A stretch of 64,000 nucleotides of DNA from Variovorax paradoxus (GCF_018614915.1 NZ_JAGGNU010000030.1:1-64000), one strand, 5' to 3'; numbered from the stretch's first letter, positions 48,258-58,358 are shown. Translations and numbers: made by a program. Notes: generated from the sequence alone by a model not told the origin.

Positions 48258-48977
48258 CTAACGGCGATGAGCCTGACGCGCCATGTGCACCTGGTGCAGC
48301 GTGATCTTGCGCGCCTCGGCCTGGCTGGTCTCGATGTGGGCGCGCAGCAGCATCGCGGCCTGGTCGCCGCGGTTGGCGCGGATCGCCTTCAGGATCTTTC
48401 CGTGTTCCTCGTAGGTGGCATCGATGCGCGGCTGCTTGGTGAAGTCCAGCCGGCGAATGATGCGGATGCGCTCGGTCACGTCGCGGTGCACGCGCGCCAT
48501 TTCGGCGTTGCCGGCGGCCGCGACCAGCGTGCAATGGAAGGCCTCGTCCCATTGCGCGACCTCCACGCCGTCGGCACTGCGCTGCGCCGCCGGAACGAGC
48601 CAGATGCCGGCCAGCGCGTCGAGCAGGCTGCGGTCCGCGCGCGGGTCGCTCTCGCAGAGCCGGTGCACGGCCGTGGTCTCCAGCACCATGCGCAAGTCGT
48701 AGAGCTGCTCGAACTGGTCGAAGTCGAAGGGCAGCACGCGCCAGCCGCTTCGGAACAGCACCTCGACGAAGCCCTCCTGCTGCAGCCTGAAAAGCGCCTG
48801 GCGCACCGGCGTGCGCGAGACGCCCAGGCGCTCGCTGATCTCGTTCTCGGTGAAGCGGTCGCCCGGCACCAGGCTGAACTCGGCCACGTCGCGCTTGAGC
48901 TGCGCGTAGACCTCGTCGGCGCGGGTGCGGAACGCGGCTTCTTCGGGAGCGGAGCGAGTCTTGACGGAGGTGGCCAC
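48258..48977 (-). CDS. GntR/FCD-family transcriptional regulator
   Basis: A 239-residue regulator. The winged HTH is at about 20-80 (ENEISERLGVSRTPVRQALFRLQQEGFVEV), and an FCD effector domain follows with metal-type His/Asp residues. It lies 10 bases after the second isochorismatase gene and is probably cotranscribed with it, close to the 3' end of the ureide operon. A regulatory role for that operon is likely but not shown. Confidence 0.9.
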   Translation of the reverse strand: MATSVKTRSAPEEAAFRTRADEVYAQLKRDVAEFSLVPGDRFTENEISERLGVSRTPVRQALFRLQQEGFVEVLFRSGWRVLPFDFDQFEQLYDLRMVLETTAVHRLCESDPRADRSLLDALAGIWLVPAAQRSADGVEVAQWDEAFHCTLVAAAGNAEMARVHRDVTERIRIIRRLDFTKQPRIDATYEEHGKILKAIRANRGDQAAMLLRAHIETSQAEARKITLHQVHMARQAHRR

Positions 48978-48987
48978 GGTCAGGATG

Positions 48988-49650
48988 TTAGTCGCCCAGG
49001 ACGGCGAGCAGCGGTCCGCTCGGCGCGGTCCAGCCGACGATCGCGCCCTGGGCGCGGATCATCTCGAGCGCCGCCGCCTTGAAGGCGGGGAAGTAGCTCT
49101 CGGTGCAGTCCTCCAGCAGCAGGCAGTCGTAGCCGCGGTCGTTGGCCTCGCGCATGCTGGTCTGCACGCAGACCTCGGTGGTGACGCCCATGAAGATCAG
49201 CTTGCGGATGCCGCGCTGCTGCAGCATGGACTGCAGGCCGGTGGCATAGAAGGCGCCCTTGCCCGGCTTGTCGATCACGATCTCGCCGTCGATGGGCGCG
49301 AGCGCATCGATGATCTGGTTGCCCGGCTCGCCGGCGATCAGGATGCGGCCCATCGGGCCGGTGTCGCCGATGCGCAGCGCGGGGTTGCCGCGGTTGCGCT
49401 TGGCCGGCGGGCAGTCGGCGAGATCGGGGCGGTGGGCTTCGCGCGTGTGGATCACGAGGCCGCCCTTTTGTCGCCACGCATGGAGCACCGACTGCGCCGC
49501 GGGCACGATGGCCTGGAGCAGCGACACATCGTTGCCCAGCGTTTCGCCGAAGCCGCCGGGTTCGACGAAGTCGCGCTGCATGTCGATGATGACCAACGCG
49601 GTTTGGTCGAGCGCGAAGTCGAAGGGAAAAGGATTGGCGTTCAGTTGCAT
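48988..49650 (-). CDS. Isochorismatase-family cysteine hydrolase, BiuH paralogue
   Basis: A 220-residue amidohydrolase. The triad D23 (IIDMQRD), K128 (IDKPGKGAF) and C161 (TEVCVQT) is intact. It is clearly related to the BiuH-like protein at 51650 (shared [37 protein letters not shown]) but lacks the CGKGGY loop and has a different C-terminus. In the same family triuret hydrolase (TrtA) and biuret hydrolase are separate enzymes, so this could act on triuret or another ureide. It is separated from the main operon by a 392-base gap that holds a repeat element. Confidence 0.82.
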   Translation of the reverse strand: MQLNANPFPFDFALDQTALVIIDMQRDFVEPGGFGETLGNDVSLLQAIVPAAQSVLHAWRQKGGLVIHTREAHRPDLADCPPAKRNRGNPALRIGDTGPMGRILIAGEPGNQIIDALAPIDGEIVIDKPGKGAFYATGLQSMLQQRGIRKLIFMGVTTEVCVQTSMREANDRGYDCLLLEDCTESYFPAFKAAALEMIRAQGAIVGWTAPSGPLLAVLGD

Positions 49651-49662
49651 GTCTTGCTCTTA

Positions 49663-50031
49663 CTCCCTCTCCCTCCGGGAGAGGGTCGGGGTGAGGGCAC
49701 TCGCGCCTTTGATTTGTACGTTGCGCTTGATGCGAGGTCGGAGCCACTCCCCTCTGGCTGCGCCGAGGAGCGCAGCTTTTCGCGGATCAGGGCCGCGCGC
49801 TGTCTGAGCGCAGCGAGTTTGCGCGGACCCCGCGAAAAGCGAGCACCGCAGGTTGCCCCCGAAGGGGGTCGCAGACAGCGGGGTCGCCTTTCTTTGGTTA
49901 CTTTCTTTGGCGAGACAAAGAAAGTGACTCGCCCGCCGGGGCGAATTCCCGGCTCCGGCTTCAACGCAAGCGCAGCGCCGATTCAAGCGCCCGGCGCCCT
50001 CACCCCCACCCACCCCCAGAGGGAGAGGGAG
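49663..50031. repeat. 369-bp element with terminal inverted repeats
   Basis: This fills the 392-base gap between the BMP ATPase gene and the second isochorismatase gene. The ends are a perfect 13-base inverted repeat (49663-49675 with 50019-50031), and an inner eight-base pair (49691-49698 with 49996-50003) is present. Inside are a CTTTTCGCGG/CCGCGAAAAG repeat and a perfect nine-pair CTTTCTTTG/CAAAGAAAG hairpin (49901-49924). No protein gene is visible. It looks like a non-autonomous, MITE-like or composite dispersed repeat. Confidence 0.65.
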
Positions 50032-50042
50032 AAAGAACCCCG

Positions 50043-51650
50043 TCATGCGTGATGCCCTCCACCCATGTGCGCCCCCAGCACATGCCTCTCTGCAGCAGCC
50101 GCAGAAGTCTCGAACACGATGCGCCCTTCGCTCATCACGACGATCCGGTCCGCCAGCTCCAGCAGTTCGTCGAGGTCTTCGCTGACGAGCAGCACGCCGC
50201 CGCCCTTCTGCCGCACCTGCACGATGCGGCCGTGGATCTCGCGGACCGCCGCGAAGTCCAGCCCGAACACGGGATTGGCGGCGATCAGCACGTTGATCTC
50301 GCCGGCCAGTTCGCGCGCCAGCACGGCACGCTGCACGTTGCCGCCCGAGAGGCTGCGAATGGGCGCGCCCTCGCCCTGCGTCTTGACGCCGTATTCGGCG
50401 ATCCACTCGCGCGCGCGGCTGCGCCAGGCCGAAAAGTTCAGCACGCCGCCGCGCGCCAGCGGCGGCTGATCGAAGTCGCGCAGCGCCATGTTCTCCGCCA
50501 CGCTGAGATCGCCGACACAGGCATTGCGCAAGGGCTCCTCGGGCAGGCTGCGCACCTTCAGGCGCCGGTTCTCCTCGCGCCGCGCGCCGTAGGGCTCGCC
50601 CATCACGGTGACGCGGCCGGCGAGCCGCGGCCGCTGGCCGACCAGCGCCTCGACCAGTTCGCGCTGGCCGTTGCCCGAGACGCCGGCCACGCCGAGGATC
50701 TCGCCGGCGCGCACGGCAAGGCTCAGGTCGTGCACGGCCAGCGTGCCGCGGTCGCCCTGCGCCTGCAGGCCCTCGACCCGCAGCGCGATGGGTGCATCCG
50801 CCGCCGTCTCCTTCATCGCATGCAGCGCCCGGCCGACCGGCGCCGCGGTGTCGCTCTCGGGCGGCGGCGCCTCGCCTTCGCCCATCATGGCGGCAGCCAG
50901 CCGCGCGGGGTCGGTGCGGTCCACGCGGCAGTGGTGCACGGCCTTGCCGCGCCGCAGCACCGTCACGCTGTCGGCGTAGGCCATCACCTCGCGGAACTTG
51001 TGCGTGATGATGAGCACCGTGCACCGGCCGCTTTGCGCGAAGGCGCGCACATGGCCCAGCACCTCGTCGGCTTCCTGCGGCGTCAGCACCGAAGTCGGCT
51101 CGTCGAGGATCAAGAGGCGCGGCTTCAGGTAGAGCTGCTTCAGCAGCTCCAGCTTCTGCTTCTCGCCGGCCGCGAGTTCCGAAGGACGGCGGTCGAGGTC
51201 GAGGCTGAAGGGCGTGGTGGCCAGGAAGTCGTGCAGCTCGGCGCGCTTGCGCTTCCAGTCGATCAGTGCCGGCGTCTTGCCACCGGCGAGCAAGAGGTTC
51301 TCGGCCACCGTCATGCCGGGCGCCAGCGTGAAGTGCTGGTAGACCATGCCGATGCCGAGCGCACGCGCCACCACCGGGTTGGCGATGTCCTGCTCGCGCC
51401 CATCGATCAGGATGCTGCCCTCTTCCGCGCGCTGGAAGCCGGCCACGCACTTGACCAGCGTGCTCTTGCCGGCGCCGTTCTCGCCCAACAGCGCGTGCAC
51501 CGTGCCGGGCTCGACCCGCATCGTGACGCTGTCCATCGCGGTGAAGGAGCCGAAGCGCTTGGTCAGCTGGTAGGTGTCGAGCGCGAGCGCGCCGGTCGCG
51601 GCCGGCAGCGCGCCGATGGGCTGGGAGGAGGCATCGGACATGTCCCGCAT
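50043..51650 (-). CDS. BMP-type ABC transporter ATPase with two ATPase domains
   Basis: A 535-residue protein of the RbsA/YufO type. The first domain has Walker A GENGAGKST and signature LAAGEKQKLELL. The second has a degenerate Walker A (GVSGNGQREL) and signature LSGGNVQRAVLARE, as normal for this group. ATG at 51650 shares a base with the biuH stop; ATG 51641 (MSDASSQP) is an alternative. It powers the two permeases at 53366-55362. Last gene of the ureide operon. Confidence 0.9.
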   Translation of the reverse strand: MRDMSDASSQPIGALPAATGALALDTYQLTKRFGSFTAMDSVTMRVEPGTVHALLGENGAGKSTLVKCVAGFQRAEEGSILIDGREQDIANPVVARALGIGMVYQHFTLAPGMTVAENLLLAGGKTPALIDWKRKRAELHDFLATTPFSLDLDRRPSELAAGEKQKLELLKQLYLKPRLLILDEPTSVLTPQEADEVLGHVRAFAQSGRCTVLIITHKFREVMAYADSVTVLRRGKAVHHCRVDRTDPARLAAAMMGEGEAPPPESDTAAPVGRALHAMKETAADAPIALRVEGLQAQGDRGTLAVHDLSLAVRAGEILGVAGVSGNGQRELVEALVGQRPRLAGRVTVMGEPYGARREENRRLKVRSLPEEPLRNACVGDLSVAENMALRDFDQPPLARGGVLNFSAWRSRAREWIAEYGVKTQGEGAPIRSLSGGNVQRAVLARELAGEINVLIAANPVFGLDFAAVREIHGRIVQVRQKGGGVLLVSEDLDELLELADRIVVMSEGRIVFETSAAAAERHVLGAHMGGGHHA

Positions 51651-52348
51651 CACATCGAATCCAGCGCAGCGCGCAGCGCGCTCGAAGGCGCATGCGCGCC
51701 GAACACGCCGCCCTGCATGGTGATCATCTTCAGCGCCGCGAGGTGGTTGCCGTGGTCGGTCGCGGCCGTGCAATCCGACAGCAGCAGGCATTCGAAGCCG
51801 CGGTCGTTGGCATCGCGCATCGTCGTGTGCACGCACACGTCGGTCGTGATGCCGGCCAGGATCAGGTTCTCGATGCCGCGCGTGCGCAGCACCAGCTCGA
51901 GGTCGGTGGCATAGAAGGAGCCCTTGCCGGGCTTGTCGATCACCACCTCGCCTTCGATCGGCGCGAGCGCGGGAATGATCTCCCAGCCCGGCTCGCCGCG
52001 CACCAGGATGCGGCCGCAGGGGCCGTCGTCGCCGATGCCCACGCCGCCGGCGCCGATCTGGCGCGAGCGCCAGCGCTTGTTGGCCGGCAGGTCGGCCAGG
52101 TCGGGCCGATGGCCTTCGCGCGTGTGGATGATGTGGAAGCCGAGCGCACGCATCCGCGCCAGCGTGCGCGCAATCGGCTCGATCGGCGCCTGCACCAGCG
52201 AGAGGTCGTAGCCCATCACGTCGACGTAGCCGCCCTTGCCGCAGAAGTCGATCTGCATGTCGATCACGATCAGGGCGGTGTTGTCGGGCCTGAGCGCGCC
52301 GTTGTAAGGCCAGCGATAGGGCTCGGCAGCGACGAAGCGTTCGTTCAT
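51650..52348 (-). CDS. biuH: Biuret amidohydrolase
   Basis: A 232-residue isochorismatase-family enzyme that hydrolyses biuret to allophanate and ammonia. The catalytic triad is D30 (IDMQIDF), K139 (IDKPGKGSF) and C172 (TDVCVHT). The sequence [18 protein letters not shown] and [23 protein letters not shown] closely follows the characterised rhizobial BiuH as I remember it. Its product is the substrate of the AtzF-like enzyme encoded in the same operon. It overlaps the formamidase stop by four bases. Confidence 0.85.
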   Translation of the reverse strand: MNERFVAAEPYRWPYNGALRPDNTALIVIDMQIDFCGKGGYVDVMGYDLSLVQAPIEPIARTLARMRALGFHIIHTREGHRPDLADLPANKRWRSRQIGAGGVGIGDDGPCGRILVRGEPGWEIIPALAPIEGEVVIDKPGKGSFYATDLELVLRTRGIENLILAGITTDVCVHTTMRDANDRGFECLLLSDCTAATDHGNHLAALKMITMQGGVFGAHAPSSALRAALDSM

Positions 52349-53349
52349 GCGGCCTCCGGTCCCTGGTAGCTGCGCTCCGGCGGCGCGAAGCCGAAGCCGC
52401 TGCCGTCCTTCACCTTCACCGCATCGCTCCACGGCAGCTTGTAGCGGCCGGCCGCCATGTCCTGCATGTAGGTGTAGGGGCAGTCCTGCGCGCCGCCCTT
52501 CACCGCCACGTAGCCGCGGTGGTAGAGCTGGTAGATGTTGTTCTCCACGCCCCAGCCGGTGCGCGCCTCGCGCACCAGGTCGGGCCGCAGCTCGGCGGTG
52601 ACGATCTCGTCGGCACGGCCGCCGCCCTCCGCCAGCACGGTGCCGTCGAAGTTGCAGAACATGCCTTCGCCCATCGAGTCGAAGCTGCCGTCGCTGCCGC
52701 ACATGCAGACGCTCGCGGTGTAAGCCAGATTGCAGAAGGCATTGGCCTGGTTGGTGATGCGCCAGGCGTGGCGGATCGGCGCCGTGTAGCCGGCCGTGCG
52801 GATGATGATCTCGGCGCCCTTGTATGCGGCCTCGCGTGCCATCTCGGGCAGCATGCCGTCGTGGCAGATGATCAAGGCCAGCTTGCTGCCGTTGGGCCCA
52901 TCGCACACCGGCACGCCGACGTTGCCCGGCTCCCAGGGCTCGACCGGCACCCAGGGATGCATCTTGCGGTAGTAGAGCGCGGTGGCACCCTGGTCGTCGA
53001 TGACCAGGCCGCTGTTGTACGGATTGCCATCCGGGTTGGCTTCCATGATCGAGAAGCAGCCCCAGATGCGGTTGTCGATGCAGGCCTGCTTGAAGGCCGC
53101 GACCTCGGGCCCGTCGAGCGAGCACATGATCTCGGGCGCGGTGTCCATCGAGAGGCCGTGCAGCGAATACTCCGGAAACACGACCAGGTCCATCGTCCCC
53201 TGGTTGCGCCGTGCCTTGGCCACCAGCTCGCAGATGCGCCACGTCTGCGCCGCGAGGTCGGCGGGGGTCTTGACGACCGGCAGCTGCAGCTGCACCAGCC
53301 CGACGACCACGCCGTGCGCCGACTTGTTGAGACCACCCAGACCGCTCAT
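52345..53349 (-). CDS. amiF: Formamidase-like nitrilase-family hydrolase
   Basis: A 334-residue aliphatic amidase/formamidase. The Glu-Lys-Cys triad is E60 (FPEYS), K129 (YYRKMHPW) and C162 (ICHDGM); E60 and the 33-residue Lys-Cys distance match Helicobacter AmiF. The C-terminal [16 protein letters not shown] and KLPW segments are also AmiF-like. It hydrolyses formamide or a related small amide in the cytoplasm. Its place in the operon, before biuH, suggests a formylated ureide step. It follows the second BMP permease by 16 bases. Confidence 0.88.
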   Translation of the reverse strand: MSGLGGLNKSAHGVVVGLVQLQLPVVKTPADLAAQTWRICELVAKARRNQGTMDLVVFPEYSLHGLSMDTAPEIMCSLDGPEVAAFKQACIDNRIWGCFSIMEANPDGNPYNSGLVIDDQGATALYYRKMHPWVPVEPWEPGNVGVPVCDGPNGSKLALIICHDGMLPEMAREAAYKGAEIIIRTAGYTAPIRHAWRITNQANAFCNLAYTASVCMCGSDGSFDSMGEGMFCNFDGTVLAEGGGRADEIVTAELRPDLVREARTGWGVENNIYQLYHRGYVAVKGGAQDCPYTYMQDMAAGRYKLPWSDAVKVKDGSGFGFAPPERSYQGPEAA

Positions 53350-53365
53350 CGCGTATCTCCTTTTT

Positions 53366-54286
53366 TCAGCGAGTCGATGAAAGCTCGCCCGGACTGCCGG
53401 CGGCCACGCTGCCCGGCCTGCAGGTCAGCACCAGGATCACGAGCGTGAGCACGTAAGGCACGGTGTTGAAGAGGTGGTAACCCCAGCCCACGCCGATCGA
53501 TTGCAGCGCCGGCCCGATCGCGCCGGCGCCGCCGAACAGCAGCGCCGCGCCGATGCAGCGCAGCGGACTCCAGCGCGCGAAGATGACCAGCGCCACCGCG
53601 ATCAGCCCCTGCCCGCTCGAGATGCCTTCGTTCCAGCTGCCCGGATAGAAGAGCGTGAGCGAGGCGCCGCCCAGGCCCGCGATGAAGCCGCCGGCCGTGG
53701 TGGCCGCGATGCGCAGCCCCGCCACCGAGTAGCCGAGCGCGCGCGTCGCCTGGGCCGAATCGCCCGCCATACGCACCAGGAGGCCGATGCGCGTGCGCGC
53801 AAACGCCCACCAGAGCACGAAGGCCAGCGCGATGCCGATCGGCACCAGCGCGTTGATCTGCAGCGCCGAGCGCACCACCGGGTTGTCGCTCCAGTCGCCG
53901 AGCGGAATGGCCGGCAGCTGCGGCGCCTGCGGCTGGATCAGCGGCTTGCCCAGGTAGAACGCGAGCCCGGTGCCCAGCAGCATCAGCGCGATGCCGGTCG
54001 CGACGTCGTTGACGCGCTCGAGCGAGCACAGGAGGCCATGCAGCAGTGCCAGCAGCGCGCCTGCCGCGGCGCCGATCAGCACGCCGAGCCAGGCCGAGCC
54101 GGTGAGCCAGGCGCCGCCGAAGGAAGCCATGGCCGAGAGCACGAGCACGCCTTCGAGACCGAGGTTGATGCGCCCCGACTTTTCGGTCAGGCATTCGCCG
54201 AGGCTCACGAAGAGAAAGGGCGCGCCGACGCGCAGGGCGCCGCCGACGATGCCGGCGACAAGTGCGATCCACTGGTCTGCGCTCAT
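53366..54286 (-). CDS. BMP-type ABC transporter permease 2
   Basis: A 306-residue inner-membrane permease of the YufQ/RbsC-like group with about eight helices. EKSGRINLGLEGVLVLSAM near residue 34 is the family signature. It pairs with the permease at 54283 in the nucleoside/base-type importer. Start MSADQWIALVAG at 54286 overlaps the preceding permease stop by four bases. Confidence 0.9.
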   Translation of the reverse strand: MSADQWIALVAGIVGGALRVGAPFLFVSLGECLTEKSGRINLGLEGVLVLSAMASFGGAWLTGSAWLGVLIGAAAGALLALLHGLLCSLERVNDVATGIALMLLGTGLAFYLGKPLIQPQAPQLPAIPLGDWSDNPVVRSALQINALVPIGIALAFVLWWAFARTRIGLLVRMAGDSAQATRALGYSVAGLRIAATTAGGFIAGLGGASLTLFYPGSWNEGISSGQGLIAVALVIFARWSPLRCIGAALLFGGAGAIGPALQSIGVGWGYHLFNTVPYVLTLVILVLTCRPGSVAAGSPGELSSTR

Positions 54287-55362
54287 ACCGGCTCCTTGCG
54301 CATCTGCGGCGCTGCGGCCTGCGGCATCCGGTTCTTGAGCAAGCTGTTCCAGTCGACCATGCGCAGCCCCTCGCTCGCGAGGATCAGCACGAAGGCGATG
54401 CCCTGCAGCACCAGCACCGACGCATCGGGCAGGCCGAGCCGCCGCTGCAACAGGCTGCCGGCCGCGCCGAAGCCGCCGAACAGGATCGCCACCGGGATCA
54501 CGGCCACCGGGTTGTGGCGCGCAATGAAGGACACCAGGATGCCGGCATAGCCGTAGCCCGCGATCAGCGAGGCGTTGGCATTGGTGTGCACCGCCGCGAC
54601 TTCGACCGCGCCGGCCACGCCGGCACAGGCGCCGCCGATGCCGCAGGCGGCCAGGATCAGCCGGTTGGCCGGCAGGCCCACCAGTTGCGCGGTGCGCGGA
54701 TTACCGCCCACCACGCGCACCGAGAAGCCCGAGGCCGTGGCCCGCAGCCACAGGCCCGAGGCCAGGCAGGCCACGATGCCGATCGCCAGCCCCCAGTGCA
54801 CGTCCGAGCCGCCGATGCCGCCGATGGCGAGCCCCTCCGCGAGCGAGCGCGTGGCCGGCTTGTTGAGGCTGGCCGGATCGCGCAGCGCGCCTTCGACCAG
54901 GTGCTTGAAGAGCCCGATCGCGACATAGGCCAAAAGCAGGCTGCTGATGGTTTCGTTGATGCCGCGGTACTGGCGCAGCCAACCGGCCAGCATGATCCAC
55001 AGCGCGCCGGCCACGGCGCCCGCGATGCACAGCGTGACGGTGCCCGCCATGTTGGCCGGCAGCGGCAGCACGTAAGGCAGCGCGGCACAGGCCAGGCCGC
55101 CCAGCACCACCGCGCCCTCGCCGCCGATGATGACGAGTCCTGCGCGCGCCGGGATCGCGACGCACAGCGCGGTGAGCATCAGCGGCGCGGCGCGCTGCAG
55201 CGTGTTCTGCCACGAGAACCAGTCGCCGAAGGCGCCCTTGAAGAGGATGACCCAGACCTCCAGCGGGCTGACGCCGGCGAACCAGACGAAGACGCCGAAC
55301 AAGAGCAGCGCCGCCGCGATGGCGAACACCGGGAGCGCGGCTTCCTTCAGTACCTTCGGCAT
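54283..55362 (-). CDS. BMP-type ABC transporter permease 1
   Basis: A 359-residue permease of the YufP group with about nine helices. PARAGLVIIGGEGAVVLGG marks the conserved region near residue 70, and FSVRVVGGNPRTAQLVG is the EAA-like loop. It forms the channel with permease 2. It starts 22 bases after the BMP binding protein gene. Confidence 0.9.
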   Translation of the reverse strand: MPKVLKEAALPVFAIAAALLLFGVFVWFAGVSPLEVWVILFKGAFGDWFSWQNTLQRAAPLMLTALCVAIPARAGLVIIGGEGAVVLGGLACAALPYVLPLPANMAGTVTLCIAGAVAGALWIMLAGWLRQYRGINETISSLLLAYVAIGLFKHLVEGALRDPASLNKPATRSLAEGLAIGGIGGSDVHWGLAIGIVACLASGLWLRATASGFSVRVVGGNPRTAQLVGLPANRLILAACGIGGACAGVAGAVEVAAVHTNANASLIAGYGYAGILVSFIARHNPVAVIPVAILFGGFGAAGSLLQRRLGLPDASVLVLQGIAFVLILASEGLRMVDWNSLLKNRMPQAAAPQMRKEPV

Positions 55363-55384
55363 GGTGGTCCGGCGCTCGGCGGGT

Positions 55385-56500
55385 TCAGGCGATCGAACCC
55401 ATCACGCCTTCGACCAGGTAGTTCATCTTTTCCAGTTCGAGGTCGGTCTGCTTCAAGGCCTTGCCGGCCGGAATCACCACCGTGCCCTTGTTGTCCTTCA
55501 AGCCGCCCTGGAAGATGTCGAAGCTGCCCGCGAGCATCCTGGCCTTGATCTCGTCGGCGTTCTTCTTCGCCGCATCGTTCACCATCGGGCCGTAGGCCGA
55601 CATCTTCACGTAACCCTCCTTCAGGCCGCCGCGCAGGAAGTTGGGATGCGGCTTGCCGCCCTGCGCCGCCTCGACCGCGGTCTTGTAGGCGGTGAGCCAG
55701 TTCCATTCGGCGCCGGTGAGGTAGGCGTTGGGCGCCAGCTTGGCCTGGCTCGCGTGGTAGCCGCAGACCATCTTGCCGCGCTTGGCCGCGGTCTCGACCA
55801 CCACCTTCGGGCCGTCGACGTGCATGGTGAAGACGTCGCAGCCCTGGTCGGCCAGGCTGTTGGTCGCCTCGGCCTCCTTGACGGCCATCGACCAGTCGCC
55901 GGTGAAGATCACGCTGCAGGTGATGTTGGGCTTGACCGAGCGCGCGCCCATCGTGAAGGCGTTGATGTTGCGCAGCACCTGCGGGATCGGCTTGGCGGCG
56001 ACGAAGGCGATCTTGCCGCTCTTGCTCATGTGGCCGGCGATCACGCCGTTCAGGTACTGGCACTCGTCGATGTAGCCGAAGAAGCTGCCGGCGTTCTTCG
56101 GGTGCTTGCCTTCGGACCAGAGACCGCCGCAGTGGGAGAAGCGCACGTCGGGGTTCTTCGGCGCCACGGCCAGGATGTGCGGATCGAAGTAGCCGAAGGA
56201 GGTGGGGAACAGCAGCTTGGCGCCGTCCTGCGCGATCATGCCGGTCATGGTCTTCTGCACGGCCGCGGTCTCGGGCACGTTCTCTTCCTCCACCAGCTTG
56301 ATGCCGGGCATCTTCTTGAGCTCGGCCGCGGCCTGCGCATGCGCCTGGTTGTAGCCGTAGTCGTCGCGCGGGCCGACGTAGATCACGCCCACCGTCAGCG
56401 GCTTCTGTGCGCTGGCGAGCGCGCTCCATGTGCCCAGGGTGGTGGCGGAGGCGAGCGCCGCGAGGGACTTGATCGAATCGCGGCGGTTGAACTGGCTCAT
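55385..56500 (-). CDS. BMP-family ABC transporter substrate-binding protein
   Basis: A 371-residue periplasmic binding protein of the BMP/PnrA group. A leader with an Arg pair (MSQFNRRDSIKSLAALAS) ends near residue 31 and could use Tat. The mature start KPLTVGVIYVGPRDDYGYNQ is typical. BMP proteins bind nucleosides, nucleobases or related ureides. It is 41 bases after the AtzH-like gene and begins the BMP importer set, which surrounds the amidohydrolases. Confidence 0.9.
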   Translation of the reverse strand: MSQFNRRDSIKSLAALASATTLGTWSALASAQKPLTVGVIYVGPRDDYGYNQAHAQAAAELKKMPGIKLVEEENVPETAAVQKTMTGMIAQDGAKLLFPTSFGYFDPHILAVAPKNPDVRFSHCGGLWSEGKHPKNAGSFFGYIDECQYLNGVIAGHMSKSGKIAFVAAKPIPQVLRNINAFTMGARSVKPNITCSVIFTGDWSMAVKEAEATNSLADQGCDVFTMHVDGPKVVVETAAKRGKMVCGYHASQAKLAPNAYLTGAEWNWLTAYKTAVEAAQGGKPHPNFLRGGLKEGYVKMSAYGPMVNDAAKKNADEIKARMLAGSFDIFQGGLKDNKGTVVIPAGKALKQTDLELEKMNYLVEGVMGSIA

Positions 56501-56541
56501 GGTGTGCTCCTGGAAGTGGCGTGGTGAGTGGAAAGAAGGGT

Positions 56542-56934
56542 TCAGGCAAGCAGGCTCACGTGCGCGGCCACCACGCGCCAGCCCTGGCCGGTGCGCATCC
56601 AGGTCTGGCTCTGGCGCCCGGTCTTCGCGCTGCCTTCGCGGCGGAACTCGATGTGGGCGGTGGCAAAGTCGCGGCCATAGGTGGTGATGGCGGTGCGCAG
56701 CACCTCGCGTGCCAGGCCTTGCGAAGGCCGGGCGGCACGAAAGGCCTGGATGGCCTCGTAGCCGTAGAGGTTCTCGGTCGCACCGTAGCGCAGCGTGTGC
56801 GGGCTGTTCCAGAACAGTTCGTCGAGCACCTCGACCTTGTTGTGGACCAGCGCGTCTTCGTAGCGCGCACAGGCCGCCGCCACTTCGGCCAGCACCTCGG
56901 GAAGATTGATCTCGGGCGTCATGTCGTGATTCAT
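56542..56934 (-). CDS. AtzH-like DUF3225 protein
   Basis: A 130-residue NTF2-fold protein of the AtzH (DUF3225) family. [22 protein letters not shown] and the later [14 protein letters not shown] and [16 protein letters not shown] fit the family. In the cyanuric acid cluster of Pseudomonas sp. ADP, AtzH is associated with AtzEG and acts on dicarboxyurea. The start at 56934 overlaps the AtzE-like stop by four bases (ATGA), which argues for coupled production. Confidence 0.82.
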   Translation of the reverse strand: MNHDMTPEINLPEVLAEVAAACARYEDALVHNKVEVLDELFWNSPHTLRYGATENLYGYEAIQAFRAARPSQGLAREVLRTAITTYGRDFATAHIEFRREGSAKTGRQSQTWMRTGQGWRVVAAHVSLLA

Positions 56935-58358
56935 TGCAGTTGCGCGACGGGCGCCTGTGCGACGCCGGCCGATTCGAGTGCCGCGGCCGCGCGCAGCACC
57001 AGGTCTTCGCGCCATGGCGCTGCGATGAGCTGCACGCCGATCGGCAGGCTCGCATGCGCGCCCCACACCGGCACGGCGCACACCGGCAGGCCGATGCACG
57101 AGATGGGTTGGGTCAATACGCCCATGTTGGGCCGCAGCGGCAGGCGCCGACCATCGAGCTCGAAGGACTCGGCGCCGATGGGCGTGGCAGCGCAGGGCGT
57201 GGCGGCGGCAAGCAGGATGTCGAAACGCTCGAAGACCCGCGCCGCCTGCTCGGCATAGAGGCGCCGCACGCGCTGCGCACGCGCCACCCAGGCGGCCGGC
57301 AGCAGCGCGCCGGCCAGGAAACGGTCGCGCGACAGCGGCTCGAAGTCCCGAGCGCGCGTGCGCAGGTCGGCCAGGTGCAGCGCCGCGCCCTCCGAGTTGG
57401 TGATCAGGAAGGCGGCGGCGCGCCCGGCCTCGACCATCGGCAGTTCGACGGTGCGGCTCGCGCCCAGCGCCTGGGCCACCGCATCGACCGCGGCGAGCGC
57501 CTCGGGCAGCGCGCGCTCGCGGAAATAGCCGCCGAGCACGCCGATGCGCAAGCCCTGCACGCCGCGCGACAGCAGGGTCGTGACCGGCTCGCCGGGGCGC
57601 TGGGCGCAACCTGGATCGCGCGGCGCCAGCCGCTCGGGACCCTGCATCGCGTCGTAGGCGAGCGCGAGGTCGCGCGCCGAGCGCGCGAAGGGGCCGAGAT
57701 GGTCGAGGCTCGAGACGAAGGGATAGCTGCCGGTGCGCGGCAGGCGACCGAAGGTGGGCTTGAGCCCGAACACGCCGTTGAGCGAGGCCGGCACGCGGAT
57801 CGACCCGTTGGTGTCCGAACCCAGCGCGAGCGCCACCTGGCCCGCAGCGACGGCGGCGCCGGAGCCGCCCGACGAGCCGCCGGCGATGCGGTCGAGGTCG
57901 TGCGGGTTGTGGGTCGCGCCGACGTGGCTGTTCTCGGTCGTGAAGCCGTAGGCGTACTCGTCCATGTTGAGCGCGCCGACCAGCACCGCGCCGGCGCTTT
58001 CGAGGCGGCGCACCAGCGTCGCGTCGCCGCGCGCCGGTTCGCGCTCGCGCTCGATCTTCGAGCCGGCCAGCGTGGGAAGCCCGGCGATGTCGAACAGGTT
58101 CTTGACCGCGAAGGGCACGCCCAGCAGCGGCAGCTCGCGCGTGCGCACGCCGTGCGTGGAGGCCAGCGAGGCGTCGACCTGCCCTGCGCGCCGCAGCGCG
58201 CGCTCGCGGACCACGTCCGTGAATGCGTTGACGCGGGGATCGGTGGCGGCGATGCGGTCCAGACTGGCCTGCACCAGCGCGACCGCGCTCACCGCACCCG
58301 AGCGCACCGCCTGGGCCATCGCGGCGGCATCCTGCAGCAGCAAGGCGGCCGGCGTCAT
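56931..58358 (-). CDS. AtzE-like amidase-signature hydrolase
   Basis: A 475-residue amidase with the Lys/cis-Ser/Ser triad K86 (FAVKNLFD), S162 (in GGSSGGSG) and S186 (DTNGSIRVP). The closest fit is AtzE, the catalytic subunit of 1-carboxybiuret hydrolase, because AtzG- and AtzH-like genes flank it. A general amidase is the alternative. The start at 58358 overlaps the AtzG-like stop by four bases. Cytoplasmic. Confidence 0.82.
   Translation of the reverse strand: MTPAALLLQDAAAMAQAVRSGAVSAVALVQASLDRIAATDPRVNAFTDVVRERALRRAGQVDASLASTHGVRTRELPLLGVPFAVKNLFDIAGLPTLAGSKIEREREPARGDATLVRRLESAGAVLVGALNMDEYAYGFTTENSHVGATHNPHDLDRIAGGSSGGSGAAVAAGQVALALGSDTNGSIRVPASLNGVFGLKPTFGRLPRTGSYPFVSSLDHLGPFARSARDLALAYDAMQGPERLAPRDPGCAQRPGEPVTTLLSRGVQGLRIGVLGGYFRERALPEALAAVDAVAQALGASRTVELPMVEAGRAAAFLITNSEGAALHLADLRTRARDFEPLSRDRFLAGALLPAAWVARAQRVRRLYAEQAARVFERFDILLAAATPCAATPIGAESFELDGRRLPLRPNMGVLTQPISCIGLPVCAVPVWGAHASLPIGVQLIAAPWREDLVLRAAAALESAGVAQAPVAQLQ

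Noticed and set aside
49901-49924. CTTTCTTTG/CAAAGAAAG hairpin as a terminator
   Set aside because: It lacks a U tract on either strand and lies inside a larger inverted-repeat element, so it is treated as part of that repeat.
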